In this document: piece by piece, positions 46,201 through 58,706 of the stretch
How the letters are laid out: each line of letters begins with the position of its first letter
How positions within the stretch are numbered: position 1 is the stretch's first letter
From: Datisca glomerata
Taxonomy: Eukaryota > Streptophyta > Magnoliopsida > Cucurbitales > Datiscaceae
NCBI GenBank assembly: GCA_003255025.1
Contig: QANY01011424.1
Coordinates: forward strand, 783,135-847,134
Direction of reading: 5' to 3'
DNA: 64,000 nt
Notes under the pieces: generated by a model
The model's database searches: none
What the model saw: the letters and a program-made list of their open reading frames with translations, nothing else
Told to the model about the DNA's origin: nothing
Position numbers and translations under genes: made by a program

Positions 46201-47612
46201 TAAAAAGGCCTGAAACAAAGAGGTTAGTAGGATGTAAATGGATTTTTAAACTCAACTAAGGAATCACATATGTTAATCCATAAAGATTCAAAGCCAGGCT
46301 AGTTGCTAGAGGATTCACACAGCATGAAAGAGTTGATTTTATTGAGGTCTTCTCACCAGTAGTAAAACATAGCTCCATCAGAGTCTTGCTAGCAATGACA
46401 GTAATTTATGACCTTGAATTGGAACAAATGGATGTAAAAACAACCTTTTACACGGAGACTTATAAGAGAAAATATAAATGAGACAACCTAAAGGCCTTAA
46501 GATTCATGGCAAATCAGATTGGGTATTCTTATTGAAAAAATCATTATATGGGTTAAAGCAATCACCCAGACAATGGTATCTAAAGTTTGATTTTATGCAC
46601 AACTATAGATTTGTGAGAAGAAAGTATGATAGTTGTGTATACTTCAAAAATATCAAAAGGAATGGAGTCATATACGTATTATTGTATGTGGATGACATGT
46701 TAATTGCCTGCAAATACAAATATGAATTGAAGAGTTGAAGAAACAGTTAAACATACAATTTGGAATGAAAGACCTTGGAGCTGCTACAAGGATACTTGGT
46801 GTGGAGATTGTGAGAAATAGGGAGGTTGGAACCTTAATGCTCTTAGAAGAGAGGTTCATACACAAGGTGTTAAAAAGATTGGGATGTTTGATGCCAAACC
46901 AGTGTGAACATCAATTACTGCACATTTCAAACTGTCAACCAAATAATCTCCTTCAACCGAAGAAGATAATAAGAAAATGGCATGCATTCTTTATGTTGAT
47001 GCGGTAGGAAGCATTTATGTATGCTAGGGTTTTTTCCATACCTGACCTAGCATTTGCATTAAGTCTTGTTAGTCGCTTTATGGAAAATCCAGGAAATGAA
47101 CACTAGTAAGCTGTCAAATGGATACTAAGATACTTAAAGGGAATAACTTCTTATGGGTTATTGTACAGTGGGGTTGGTAAAGCACCAACTGAAGTACTTG
47201 GATATGTTGATGCAGACTATGCAAGGGATTTTGATAAGAGAAGATCTACAACTGGGTATATTTTTAACTTGGGAAACAATACTATCAGTTGGAAGGTTTC
47301 TCTGCAAGCCATAGTTGCATTGTCACAGCAGAAGTCGAGTATGTTGCTATGGCAGAAGCACTGAAAAAGGCTAAGTAACTGAGAGGTATTGTTATAGAGT
47401 TAGGGTTGATTCAAGACTCAACCATTATAAGATGTGATAATAAAAGTGCTATATACCTTAACAGAAATCAAGTATATCATGAAAGATCAAAGCACATTGA
47501 TGTCAAGTTTCATTTGATCAAAGATGAAGCTGCAAAAGAGGTTATGATCATTGAGAAGGTTTCTTCTAAGGATAATGTTATAGATATGTCAACAAAAAGC
47601 CACTGTCGGTAG
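43299..47612 (+). pseudogene. copia gag-pol (broken)
   Basis: Translation starts MSIPKYDIEKFNG at 43,299 and is quickly frameshifted. Gag (DUF4219/UBN2 type) runs to about 43,900, then a damaged CCHC knuckle. The protease has WVLDIGCSFHICPN (44,120), with DIG in place of the catalytic DSG. Integrase spans 44,900-45,540: the first catalytic Asp in YVHSDLWG is Asn, while IRID and the Glu in LAERMNR remain. Reverse transcriptase has KARLVARGFTQ, KSLYGLKQSPRQWY and the intact YVDDM (46,690). RNase H shows GYVDADYARD and KHIDVKFHLIKD and ends near 47,612. Stops and frameshifts occur in every domain, so no active product is possible. Confidence 0.92.
44326..45150 (+). repeat. internal duplications in copia pol
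   Basis: A block of about 70 bp with AATCAAGATTCTTTTAGGTT occurs at 44,389, 44,461 and 44,609. A 240-bp block occurs twice (from 44,681 and from 44,921), covering the GAG-pre-integrase zinc region (HLRMAHISENG, then CVLGKACRVKF). 240 bp is a multiple of three, but the first copy contains a stop at 44,818. Confidence 0.9.
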
Positions 47613-47716
47613 CTAAGTTCAAGGATTGTTTGAGCTTAGCTAGTATGAAGATTGAATAAATCTAAGAAGGAAGGCTACCATCATAAAGACCGGAGTTATG
47701 AATCAATGTGGAGAAT

Positions 47717-48089
47717 TGTTACAGCTTGGTGATTCAAAACTCAATTTAGAAATGATTGTTAGCTGGTTGGATATATAAGACAGTTAAATGAGGTTATAAC
47801 TTGAATAACTTATTACTTAGTTAGTTGTAGTTAGTTATCATTAAAACTAACAGCTACACTTATATATAGTAGAAAGCTTTCAAGAGAAACCTGATGAGTT
47901 TCTTAGCTGTTTTGATCGTGAGAAAAGAAGTTGCAATCATGTACTTTGATTAGTAAGCAAAAGATCTTTTCTATGGTGGCTTTCCTGTGGAGTAGATTCG
48001 AAAGAATCGAACCACGTAAACATTGTGTCTTTTACACTTTATATGTTCTTTCTCCTTAGTTTGTTTATGAACACCCTAGTTCATAAATA
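47717..48089 (+). repeat. copia 3' LTR, truncated
   Basis: It starts TGTTACAGCTTGG and matches the left LTR up to CTAGTTCATAAA, then diverges into unrelated sequence. The missing end removes the expected terminal CA and makes a target duplication impossible to find. Confidence 0.8.
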
Positions 48090-49975
48090 TTTGTTCGACA
48101 TAATTGATTGTGATGGTGGTGTCCAACGCTTTTACGTCGAGTCAGTCAATCCACATTAAATGCACCTTGATATGCAATAAACTGGTTGAAGACATTTGTT
48201 ACTTTTTTTGCATATTTATCAAGATTAGTCCTCCAAGAAAACTGAGGATTGTAACTTATGACATGACATTGAAAGGAATGTGAGCACTTTAACTAATATT
48301 ATAGAGTGAGTTAAATATTAAGATTAAAAAACTTACTTGTTATATTTTAAAAAATTAATATAAATTTAAAAATACTTACTATTAAAAATATAATGTAAAG
48401 AAAAATATATTAACTTTTGCCGGTACCTTACTCCGGTCCCCAACTTGACAAAAAAACAACAAAATCATATATATTTGATTTTTTTATAATTTCAAAGCTG
48501 TCGGTATAATTAATGCGAAGAATAAATTTTTTATTTTTCTGCTAAAACTTAAATCACAAATTTATTATATAAATTAACCGATTCATTAAAATCGATGATT
48601 TAATTATTCAGTGTCCGAAGCTTTAGTGTAATTAAAACAATAACATTATATTTAATTATGGTTAAATCAAGGGAATAAAAGTTCATTAAATGTACTAAAA
48701 CACCTAAATGTTCTCAGGATTTGGCATTTCCCAAACCCTAGAATTAGATAGCCCGGAACAAGGGAATGATGCCCTTGGAGTTAGGCGGTGATTCCTAGCC
48801 CATCAATCCCTGTGGGTGGGCCCTATTGTCTCTTCTGTCACCGACTGTCATGGGACCGGCCAATGAAGACGCGTCTTCGCCTTAAATTGTGAAGAAAGAG
48901 ATAGGTCTTTAGCTCACAGCTTGTGATAATTGCTGGATCTCTTTCAATCTTGGCCGTACATTATCACTAAAGTTAAAGGATCAAGTACGTACACGTTGAG
49001 ATGTACGAACGCGGGGTATCCGGCCCCACATATGTGGGGAAACCGGTGAGAAGTAGAAAATCGCTGAACTGGTACCAGTCTCCAGACTTATCGTCAAGGG
49101 TATCCAAATATATAATAGGTATAATAAATTACAGGTTTGCCACTCTTTTTTAGTGTCATCCAAAACAACAAAGGTTTTGAACGTTTTCCTTCTTTTTTAA
49201 CAGTAGTTCGGTCATTCTTTTTGAGTGTGATGAAGAAAAGAAGTAAATTAATTTATTATCAATTCCTAATAATTTGGGAAGAGTTACATAATTAAGATGC
49301 ATTTGGGAGTCCCTATAATTTTTAAATTGAACATAATCCCTCATGAGATAATCTATTTCTATAATATTAAGCTCAACAAAAACTAACAAAATACTTAGAT
49401 AATCAAATGGAGTAACTATCCTTTCTAAACATTATTTGATTTTGCGCATTGAAAACAATATTATTTTATTACTAGTACATATTTCATATATTTTTCATTC
49501 ATCCAAACAATAAATTTAATGTGATAAATGACTAAGTTAACAAGTAATGAGAAGTAATCGCTTTATATTTGCAATTTTGCGAAAGTCTAATTTTTCTAAT
49601 CTAAGAGTTACTTATGAATGATGTGAACAATGTATAAATTGGGAAAAAAGATACTTGTTCTGCTCCTTCGAAAATGAATATGTTATTTAATCATTGTAAC
49701 AGACGAACTCCCGATTTATAGAATATATTAACGATTTATAGAATATATTAAGCTGGAAGTAGATATTTTCAATTTGAATGAAGTTCCGAAAAAAGTAAAA
49801 ACGCGAAGGGGGGAAAATTTAATGTAACGTGAAATTTAATCTTCTTTTAACAAATCATTTCAATGTGGATATCTACATTCAACATTCTATATCATTGATT
49901 ATATCACGTAGGAAACAATTTCTAGACACAAGGTTCTCTCTTTCTTTTATCTGTTAATTTCCCCTCGGTGTAGGG
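48090..49975. other. intergenic between copia and gypsy elements
   Basis: No gene. A GC-richer patch at 48,700-49,080 contains a perfect 16-bp palindrome CCCCACATATGTGGGG (49,023-49,038). The last 80 bases (CTCTCTTTCTTTTATCTGTT) may be the outer piece of a copia LTR split by the gypsy insertion. Confidence 0.4.
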
Positions 49976-50376
49976 TGTAAGGAAAAATTTCCTCACACTA
50001 AAATAATAAAAATAAGAGAGAGAATTCTCAAGAACAAGCATATAAATTGCTTTAGTTTGTATTAAGTTAATTGATTTACAATTGGCCGACTCTCGAATCG
50101 TTACAAGATTTAACTAAATCTCTTTAAACCCGAGGAATCAACAGAATATACATCCTAGATTAAATTTACCACATCAGATTAAACTTATCTAATCTAGAAA
50201 ATGATCGAGCTTAATTTATCTTTATCAATAAGTACTCAAATCTGAACCATTAGATTAAACACGATGGGATCAATGGTTCAGATGGGGTTTTCCCGCTTGG
50301 CCACACAATCCATTCTTTCCGCTTCTAATTGGTCATGCTTACTTATGTGACTTCTCAGATGATTTTTACCTGTACA
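49976..50376 (-). repeat. gypsy 3' LTR
   Basis: Shares GAGAGAATTCTC, TTGATTTACAATTGGCC, TCTCTTTAAACCCGAGGAAT and ATGATCGAGCTTA with the right copy. It lacks about 15 bases that in the right copy hold the palindromic TATA region CCTATATTTATAGG, so this copy could not act as a normal promoter. Confidence 0.92.
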
Positions 50377-50489
50377 TTTGCCCTATTGCATTTAATATCA
50401 TATAGTGAAATTAAATTGTAATTTTAAAATTTTCTGCCATCATTGCATATTATTACTCACCACCTCTTTTTTGCACATCATTTATTCTT

Positions 50490-50690
50490 TAGTCATTTCA
50501 TCTTCCCGTCTAGAGAATATTTTACACACGTCATTTCAGAGCAACCTTTCATCTTCCTATTTAGAGAATATCTTACATACGTCAATTCAGAGCAACTTTT
50601 CATCTTCCCATTCAGAGAATGCTTTACACGCATCATTTCAGAGCAACTTTTCATCTTCCCATTCAGAGAATGTTTTTGCAAGCGTGCCAA
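50490..50690. repeat. 51-bp tandem repeat
   Basis: Nearly four copies of a 51-bp unit; CATCTTCC starts at 50,499, 50,550, 50,601 and 50,652. The unit includes CATTTCAGAGCAACTTTTCA and GAGAATGCTTTACACGCATC. Because 51 is a multiple of three, both strands show open 17-residue repeats, which I take as a consequence of the repeat rather than as a protein. Confidence 0.9.
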
Positions 50691-50942
50691 GTGTCATCTT
50701 TTTACTTGTTAAAAGTCGCATCTTTTCATTTTTTTTGTGTCATCCTTCACATCTCCCATGCTGTCAGTTTGAACGGTCACATTTCCATTACCTTCAGCCC
50801 TCGAATGTCCCGTTCCAACACATTATTTTATACTTTCTTTTGAAATCCGCTGCTTATATATGGTTTCCTTCCCTCACTTTTTGATTTTTTTATCTCGTAA
50901 GTTCTTGTTATCGTCCCTTCTTTCTTCTTCTTTTCTTTGATT

Positions 50943-52545
50943 ATGGAGAAGTGGAATAATCTCATACCCTTAGTAAGAAACTCAGAAGAGTTCAGACTTT
51001 TTGTGGCCCGTTACCGAGAATCTTTTCCTCCAGATGTTTTATACGCGTTAGGAGTGAGTGAATCCATAGGCATTCCGTGTAATCCTCCTTACCAAATCAC
51101 TCTTAGCCCTATTGTCATAGCCTTAGGTCTTAAGCTTCCATTTTCCCCTTTGTTTTCCTAGTTCTTTCACACATTAGGTTTAGCTCTTTCTCAATTCACT
51201 CATAGCTCTTATAGTATCCTCCTAGGTATAGATGCTTTGAATAAGAAGTACGATTTTGGTTTAGAGCTAGAGTAACTCTTTTATTGCTACATAGTTAAAT
51301 TTAGAATTGACATTTATTACCTTGCCTCTTATCCGTCAGAAAAGAGAGGGAGTTTAATAATCGAAATCCTAATGGGAGATAAGGGTGGGGTGAGGGACAC
51401 ACTCTTGATTGGTGGAAACTGGGACGGTGATGGTCCCTGGACAATTCCCAATAAATGGGCAATTTTTAATGTCGTCAAAGCTTCGGTTCTTGTCTTTATT
51501 TTCGTGTATTCGCTTATTCCTTCCCTTTATTTTCTAATTGATGTGCATTTCTTTTCACTTTCTTCTTCTGCAACAAAGAAAAATTCAAAGCCTAATATGT
51601 GCAAAGTGTCTAAGGCAAAGCTTGTTGCTGCCTTTCACCTCCGAGCACAAGAAATGGATTGGAAAGTACTTTTGGACCTCAACCCTTCTTCCGTTTCAGC
51701 TCCCACTTCTACTTCGGGTCCGTCTTCATCTTCAATTCCAACTGTTGTTTTGGTTCTAGCACGCTTTTCATCAATTCTAACTCCCTCTTTTCGTTCAGTT
51801 TCCAACCACTCCAGCTCCAGTTCTTCAGATCATCAAGAACTATTTGATCGAGCTACAACTGGTATAAGAATGGGTAATATATTATGATGCCAATTTGTGG
51901 GTCCCGTTGAGAAAAAGACTCGTACTGACACCTCTAGCTTTTCCCATTCAGAGCTTGCGCCTGCCGCTCCCATCGCTACTGATCTTGTTCCCACTGCGCC
52001 CGTTGCACAGATTGAGGCTCCCTCGAGTTCTAACCCACCTCCTCTTCAGGTTAGCACTTCAACCTCTATTATGCCTACTGTCACTACAAGCATTCCTACT
52101 ATGAGAAATGCTTCAGGGTCTGGAGGTACTGCAGTTCCCCTACCTGCTCCATGGAAGTTAATGTGTGTTTTTAATGTTTCCATCCTGGGAACAGTATGCT
52201 TTTTAAATGATCCCATAACTTGATAAGGCTTTCGATCAGTGATCTTATGAGCAGACTGAGCTATGACTTGATGCGAGTACGTTTTTATTTTTGTCCTCTC
52301 CTTCTTAGAAGTTGTATAATTTTCTTACTTAGCTTATTTTTTCTATCTTTTTTAGGCTTCCATTCACCATTATGCTCTCCAAGAATTTCATACTCAGCGT
52401 GATCAAGCCTTGATCCAACTTTGCAGAGAAATTTTTATGGTTAACTCTATAAACGCTCGCCTTCAAGTTGAGAAGGAGCAGCTTGTGGCCAGTGAGATTA
52501 AGTTCTAAAAAGCTTTGGAGAAAATGGCCCACGATGCTAAGGTTT
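50943..52545 (+). pseudogene. antisense spliced gene of the Tat element (aORF)
   Basis: Opposite to gag-pol, a gene-like series of exons runs toward pol. Exon 1 starts MEKWNNLIPLVRN (50,943) and continues through stops at 51,159 and 51,273 in one frame, with LLGIDALNKKYDFGL, RIDIYYLASYPSEKRGS and GGNWDGDGPWTIPNKW. After a likely intron ending GCAACAAAG near 51,590 come KPNMCKVSKAKLVAAF and a Ser/Pro/Thr-rich linker with a frameshift near 51,890. The last junction joins SRLSYDLMR (donor at 52,277) to SIHYALQEFHTQRDQALIQL (acceptor at 52,355), a coiled-coil tail. The layout (compact N-terminal domain, low-complexity linker, coiled coil) fits antisense ORFs described in Tat retrotransposons, of unknown function. 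Confidence 0.7.
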
Positions 52546-52669
52546 CTGTTCGCTTTCCTTGTTATATTTTTCCCTTTTACTTCTCATTTTCATTGTAATT
52601 TTGCCTCATAATCATTGAAAATGATGTTTTATTTAGTAACCTTACTTGATTCCTTCTTAAGTAGATTAC

Positions 52670-53335
52670 CCTCCTCTGCATTTTTGAACTTTTTCTCCTT
52701 TTTCATCCTTTCCCCCCATTTGTCTAATTGATGAATACTTTTCAGACATCTCTCCTTTTCGGATTTCTTTCATTTTCAAACTTCTTTCGTTTTCAAACTT
52801 CTTCCTTCTCAGACTTCTTTTTTCCTTTCCTTTTCCCTTCAGAACTTCCTTCTTTTCAGAGTTCTTCCACTTTGGTTTCTTCCTCACATATTCTATTATT
52901 TTCAGAACTTCCTTCATTTTTGGTTTCTTCCTCCTCTTTTCTCTTCTTTTCAGAACTTCCTTTTGTTTTGATTTCCTTTAAAGGGTAGTGCTGCAGACAC
53001 CATTTCTCATGGACTTAAGCTCTTAGTAAGCTAAGGGGCCTGTTTCTTTTAGGAAGTAAAAGCTTTCATGGACATAAGCTCTTAGTGAGCTCAGAGGCTC
53101 ATTTTCGTTTCCTTTAGAAAGTAATAGCTTTCATGGACATAAGCTCCTGGTGAGCTCAAGGGCCCGCTTCCATTTATTTTAGAAAAGTAAAAGCTTTCAT
53201 GGATATATGCTCTTAGTGAGGTCAGGGGGTCATTTCCATTTCCTTTAGAAAGTAAATTTTTTCATGGACATCAACTCTTGGTGAGCTTAGGGGTCCATTT
53301 TTATTTTTGAAAAAAAATAATGAACACCAGATTTT
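52670..53335. repeat. CT-rich tract and 65-bp tandem array
   Basis: 52,740-52,985 is a degenerate pyrimidine repeat around TTCAGAACTTCCTTC. It is followed by five copies of a 65-bp unit: CATGGACATAAGCTCTTAGT, then GAGCTCAGGGGCCC, then TTTCCTTTAGAAAGTAAAAG. Starts of CATGGA are at 53,008, 53,067, 53,132, 53,198 and 53,263. The array separates the antisense gene from the end of pol. Confidence 0.9.
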
Positions 53336-53432
53336 TACATGAAAGACTCTTAACGAGAAAAAACCACGGGTATAAATGTTTTTCACTATTTAAAAATAAT
53401 TACACATAATATTTGCGTAAATGTAAAGCATT

Positions 53433-56400
53433 CTAAAGTTTTGGCAAGTCACTTCCCTCATTCGTCATTAGGTAATAAGATATATTTTCTCTAGCTGCAT
53501 TGACCATGAAGGGTCCTTCCCAAATTTCTTTCATTTGATTGAAAAATCCTTTTTAGCACAAGATCTCTAACTTAGAATTGCTGTCCACTGACTATTTTCT
53601 AGAAATACCACCTCCTTTTTTATTGTAATTGGCTATCCTTATCAAAGAGGCTTCTCTTTCCTCCTCTAGAAAGTTCAGATTTTTGGTCATCCATTCAGCG
53701 TTCATGACTTTGTTCATTTCTGATCTCATAGTGGGACATCCGATTTCCACCGGGATGATAGCTTTCATGCCAAATGTTAAAGCAAACAGTGTTTCTTTGG
53801 TCGAATCTCGCGATGTTTTGCGGCATGCCTAATGATCTGATGGTAACTCTTCAACCCACTTCCCTTTGGCAGCTTCTAGTCATTTTTTCAGATTCTCCAA
53901 TATCATTCTATTTGATTTCTGCTTGCCCGTTGCCCTGTGGGTAGTACGGAGTTGACAATCTATTCTTTATTCAAAGATCATGGCAATAGATTTTCAACCG
54001 GCTTCCAGTGAACTGAATCTCATTATCCGAGACAAGTACTTTAGAGATCCTGTATCTACACACAATGTTTTTCCATAAGAACTGCCTTACCTCCTCTTCC
54101 CGTACTCTTGCTAATGCTTCCGCTTCTATCCACTTGGTAAACTAGTCAGTGGCCACTATTAAGAATCTTTTCTAAGCAGTAGCCATTGGCAGTGGGCCAA
54201 CCACATAAATTCCCCATTGCATAAATGTCCATGGGCTCAGCAGTGTCTGTAATGCTCCGGGAGCCATTTTTGGGACGGGAGAGTATCATTGGCACTTGTC
54301 GCACTTCTTTACAAAGGAATTGCTTCCTCTTGCCTTTTTGGCTAGTACTACCTTTCATTCTATAACTTTTGGCTAGAGACCTCCCCCCGAAAGGATTTCC
54401 AGAGATTTCTTCATGTACTTCAGTCACTGGGCTTCCATTGGGGAAAGACATTTGAGGTATGGACCCGAGAATGATCTTCTATACAACTCTCCTTCCATCA
54501 TGGTGTACCTAGCACTCTGTTGTTGGAGCTTCTGAGCTTGCATTCTGTCAATTGAGAGCTCTTGATTGAGTAGGTACTGCACTATATTCCTCCTCCAATC
54601 ATTCATATCATTTTTTTGTTGTGACTTCTGCTTGAACGGACGTCTTTGCACTTGGTTCACTCAAATACTCCACAGTCATTGTTCTTCTTAACGGAATTTG
54701 GGCTAACAACCCCAAGCTGGCTAATGCATCTACCCTTGAATTTTCTACTCTAGGTATTTGCATAATCTCATTGTCTTTGAACAGCTGCAACATTTTCTTG
54801 GCACTCTGTAAGTATTTAACCATCCGGCTGTCTTTTGCGTTGTATTTTCCTGTGATTTGGTTAGCAACTAACATTGAATCACAAAATATCTAGTTACCTT
54901 GAACTCAATCATGAGGTGCAATCAGCTAACAGTGCCTTATATTCTGTTTCATTATTAGACGCCTGGAAATCGAATGACAAAGCCTGTTTAAACATTTTCC
55001 ATACAAAGTCTGGACTACCACACTTGTTGTGGCTCCATGATAATTAGACACCCTATCTACATAGAATCTAAGCTTCTTCTCCTTTTTCCTCCATCATGGA
55101 TCATGTTTTCTGTCATCATAATTAAATGGTGCAGTGAAGTCTGCCAAAACTTGAGCTTTTATGGCGGTACAGGGAGCATACTAGATGTCATATGTCCCAA
55201 GCACTATTTCCCACTTTGCAAGTCTTCTAGCTACTTCAGGCAAGTGCAGTAAACTCTTTATTGGAAATAGTGTCTGAGCTTCCTTGTAGCAACCATCAAG
55301 GCGAGCACTAGCTTCTCAATTTCCCCGTATCTAGCTTCCGTGGTTGCAAAGGTTTTGCTCAAATATTAAATGAGTTTTTGACATCCTTCTTTTGTTCTAA
55401 TGAGTGTTACACGTACTGTGATTTCTAACACTACGAGGTAAATGGATAGTTCTTCTCCTGGTAAGGGCTTTGACATTACCGATGGCGAAGTCAAATACTC
55501 TTTGATTTTTTATAAAGCATTTGGACATTCTTCATCCCACTGTCGTCTAACTTTCCTGTCAAGCTTTAGATCTTTTTTGTTTGTGGTGATTTCATGTCTA
55601 TGATTGCTTTTATCTGATCTGAATTGATTTCAATTCCCCTACTATTCACCTGATGCCCTTCTTTAGTAGATAATTCCAGAAATTTTCCCACTGACGCTCC
55701 AAAAGTACACCTTTTCAAATTCAACTTCATATTTCTTCTTCTCAGGGTAGATAATGCTCCTTCTAGGTTACAAATGTCATTTCCCCTTCTTTCTACCTTG
55801 ACAAGCATATTATCTACATATACTTCCATCGTCTTCCCGATCTGCTTCGCAAAAATTTTATTAACCAATCTTTGATATGTTACCCTTGCATTTTTCAGAC
55901 GGAATGGCATTACAGTGTAGCAATATATTCCAAAATCAATCAGAAATGATGTTTTTACCTGATCTAAATGAACATTTTCACATGATTGTATCCGGAATAA
56001 AAATCCATGAAGCTTAGGAGCTCGTGTCCGGATGTGGCATCTACCATCTGATGAATTCTTGGCAACGAGTAATTATCCTTTCGGCAGGCTTTATTTAGAT
56101 CTATAAAATCCACATAGATTCTCCATTTTCCATTCTTTTTATTTACCATCACAACGTTTTCCAGTCACTCTAGGTAACTGACTTCTCTGATGAACCCTGC
56201 TTTGAGCAACTTTTCCACTTCTTCTCTTATTGCCATTTTTCTCTCGGGAGTGAAAGACTGCTTCTTCTGTTTGGCAGGTTTAACGAAAGGGTCAACATTC
56301 AGTTTATGACAAATTATTAACTCGTTAATACCTGGAATTTCCGCGATAATGGGGGTAAAAATACCCACTTATTTCTAAGGAACTCGATAAGCTCTACCTT

Positions 56401-58652
56401 TTCTACTTCAGATAGTCCAACTCCCACTATGGTTGGTTACTTTTCCTTTTACTAGATCTACAGGTTTGGTCTCGCTTCGTTCTTCATACCTCAGGTTATT
56501 GTCGCTCGGTCCATCCATATCTAATTGCTATTGTTCAGCTTTTTCTTTCATGCTCTCAAGAACGGGGAGATCCTTCTTCTTTATGGAATCAAGTGCCGAC
56601 ATTGTGCAACATCTGGTCGATGCTTGATCCTCCATAATTGCTTTTACCCCATCTAGAGATGGATATTTCAATGTCTTGTAGTAGGTCGATGGAAAAACTC
56701 TCATCTTGTAAACCAAGTTCCTTTGAGGATCGCATTGTAAGGCGACTGTGCGTCAATGACCACAAAATCAGTGACGTGGTTGAATGGGTTGCCTGTACCG
56801 GGGTTGACAAAAACCCTTTGGAATACATTATTGTCCCGTTGAACCCTATGAGTGGCTGTCTTGGGCCGTGTAGCTTCTGGGCGTCTATCGCCATCTTCTC
56901 AAGCGTTGAACAATGGAGTATGCTCATAACACTTCCATCATCAATCAGCACTCTCCACAGTAAACAGTTTCCAATCAGAATGGTTATCATAAGAATGTCA
57001 TTGTGCCATCATAGTTGTTGCTTTTTTCATAAAAAATAATCGGCACACTTCCAATTGCTTCCTCTCAGTCATTGTTTACTTCGAGGGTTGGCTTTTTGCA
57101 ATATATTTTTCTTTCCTTCCTAGTTGTTCCTTCTGACGCCGTCATGGCGATGATTATGTCCACTATCCTCAATGGTTCTTTATTCCTAGGGTGTTGTTGC
57201 GTCTCACCCCTCATTGGTTGGTCCTGTCTCAGAACATACTCCTTCAAATGTCCCTCCTAGACGAGCTTCTTAACATAGTCCTTTAGTTGGTAGCAATCCC
57301 AAAACTCCAATGAAAGTGACAATATTTATCTTTATCCCTTGAATTTAGTTCTTTTGTAATGGGATGGGGTTATTTCAACCAAGGTTCATCCTTGATAACT
57401 TCAAGAATTTGATTTACTGGGATTGGCAATGGGGTATATATTTTATCCCCGGGGTGAATTCCTCCAGCTAGTCTTAGTCATTTGTCAAAGTCACCTTGTT
57501 TCTCATATGCCTTCTTTCCGGAATGTTCAGATCCACGCTTTCCCATTCTCGTGCTACCGTCATTCTTGCGATGCATTAGAGTCCGTCGCTCAATCAATTT
57601 TTGAATGCACTTATTTTCTTCCTCTAACGGTATGTACGTCTGTGCTAGGAGGAAGGTTTCTTCCATGGCTAGGGGATTATTCTTGGATAGATCTTCAAAC
57701 AGCTGAGAGTTGAGATCTAGGCCGTGCCTAAATGCCAATCTAGCCCACGATCATCATTGTTTTCCACCTTGGCCATTTCGTCTTTGAAGTGATGTGTATA
57801 CTCCTATAATGATTCTCCTTGCTTAACCATAACCGTCATGAGGTGTTCTGAATCTTCCATCATCATTCGGTAGGTGGAGTACTACTCTAGAAAAACAAAA
57901 GACATTCTAGTAAAATTATCAATTGAGCAAGGGGTAAGGAGTGGTACCACTTTAACGCATTCATGTCTAGACTGGCTGGAAACATTTGACACATCAATTC
58001 ATCCTCATGATAATGAAGCGCCATCACTTGCTTGAAACAATCAATGTGGTCAATAAGATCTGACCTCCCTTCGTAACACTTAAACTTGGGGCTACATTTC
58101 TTCGGTATCAGAGCGGATAAGATTTCTGGGCATAGTGGAGAACGAGTTAAAGTTTCCAGATTTACTACTCTGCCCGCATCTAGTTTCCTCATCTCAAGCA
58201 TTTTCTGCTCCAACATCCTTTCCACTGCTTGCTCTACGACTGGCTGGACGAGCCGGTTCTCATTGGTGATTCGTTTCCCTTTATCAAGCAAAATGGCTTT
58301 AGAGTTCTCGTATGGGGGTTGTGGCTGGCTAGTGATTTCAGTTGCTGCCGCGTCTGCTCCCTTTGCACTTGATTTTGATTTTCTGCTTCATGTTCCTGTG
58401 CCACAGTATTCTGGCTGACTTCCGCTCTTGTTTCCACAATTGCCCGCTACAATGTGCAATTTTCCCCTGCATTGTCTGCCACGTATTCCGTAGTGCTTCA
58501 CTGTTATGATTCTCCATTCCTTACATCCCACTCGGTATGGTCTGAATCATGTCGTGTAAACCTGTCGACTGTGCGGGTTGATCCGGGGGTTTGGTAGTGG
58601 GATTGGGGTCATTTTCCACTTCTCGCGCAACATGTGATCTAGTGCGAGGCAT
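53433..58652 (-). pseudogene. gypsy gag-pol (broken)
   Basis: On the minus strand gag starts MPRTRSHVAREVEN (58,652) and shows the retrotransposon gag core CYEGRSDLIDHIDCFKQVMA (58,080 leftward). The protease retains LIDDGSVMSIL (about 56,950). Reverse transcriptase (56,370-55,570) has KKNGKWRIYVDFIDLNKA and DFYSGYNHVKM, but the active-site YVDDM reads YVDNM. RNase H has MLVANQITGKYNAKDSRM and PRVENSRVDALASL. The integrase zinc region shows EVHEEISGNPFGGRSL; its end, MKEIWEGPFMVN, stops at 53,433. Order gag-PR-RT-RH-IN is that of Ty3/gypsy, and several motifs match the Tat lineage. Many frameshifts and stops; inactive. Confidence 0.92.
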
Positions 58653-58706
58653 CTTCAATCATCTTCTTGAGTAAAAACTCTCAGGCTCTCAATGAAAGTA
58701 CCAAAA

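Larger units (their letters stand above)
42759..48089 (+). mobile_element. Ty1/copia LTR retrotransposon, decayed
   Basis: The left LTR starts TGTAGCAGCTTGG (42,759); its counterpart starts TGTTACAGCTTGG (47,717), with about 85% identity over some 330 bp. A primer binding site TGGTATCAGAGC (43,158-43,169), complementary to initiator tRNA-Met, follows the left LTR. Domains then run in copia order: gag, protease, integrase, reverse transcriptase, RNase H. The right LTR matches only to GTTCATAAA near 48,089 and lacks the last 60 or so bases of the left LTR, so it is truncated. Divergent LTRs, stops and internal duplications show an old, dead copy. Confidence 0.93.

Noticed and set aside
50405..50884. 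159-codon open frame with 17-residue repeats
   Set aside because: Produced by a 51-bp tandem repeat and open on both strands; lies in the non-coding end of the gypsy element.
53629..58418. Plus-strand open frames across the gypsy body
   Set aside because: They are antisense shadows of gag-pol, which reads on the minus strand with recognisable domains.
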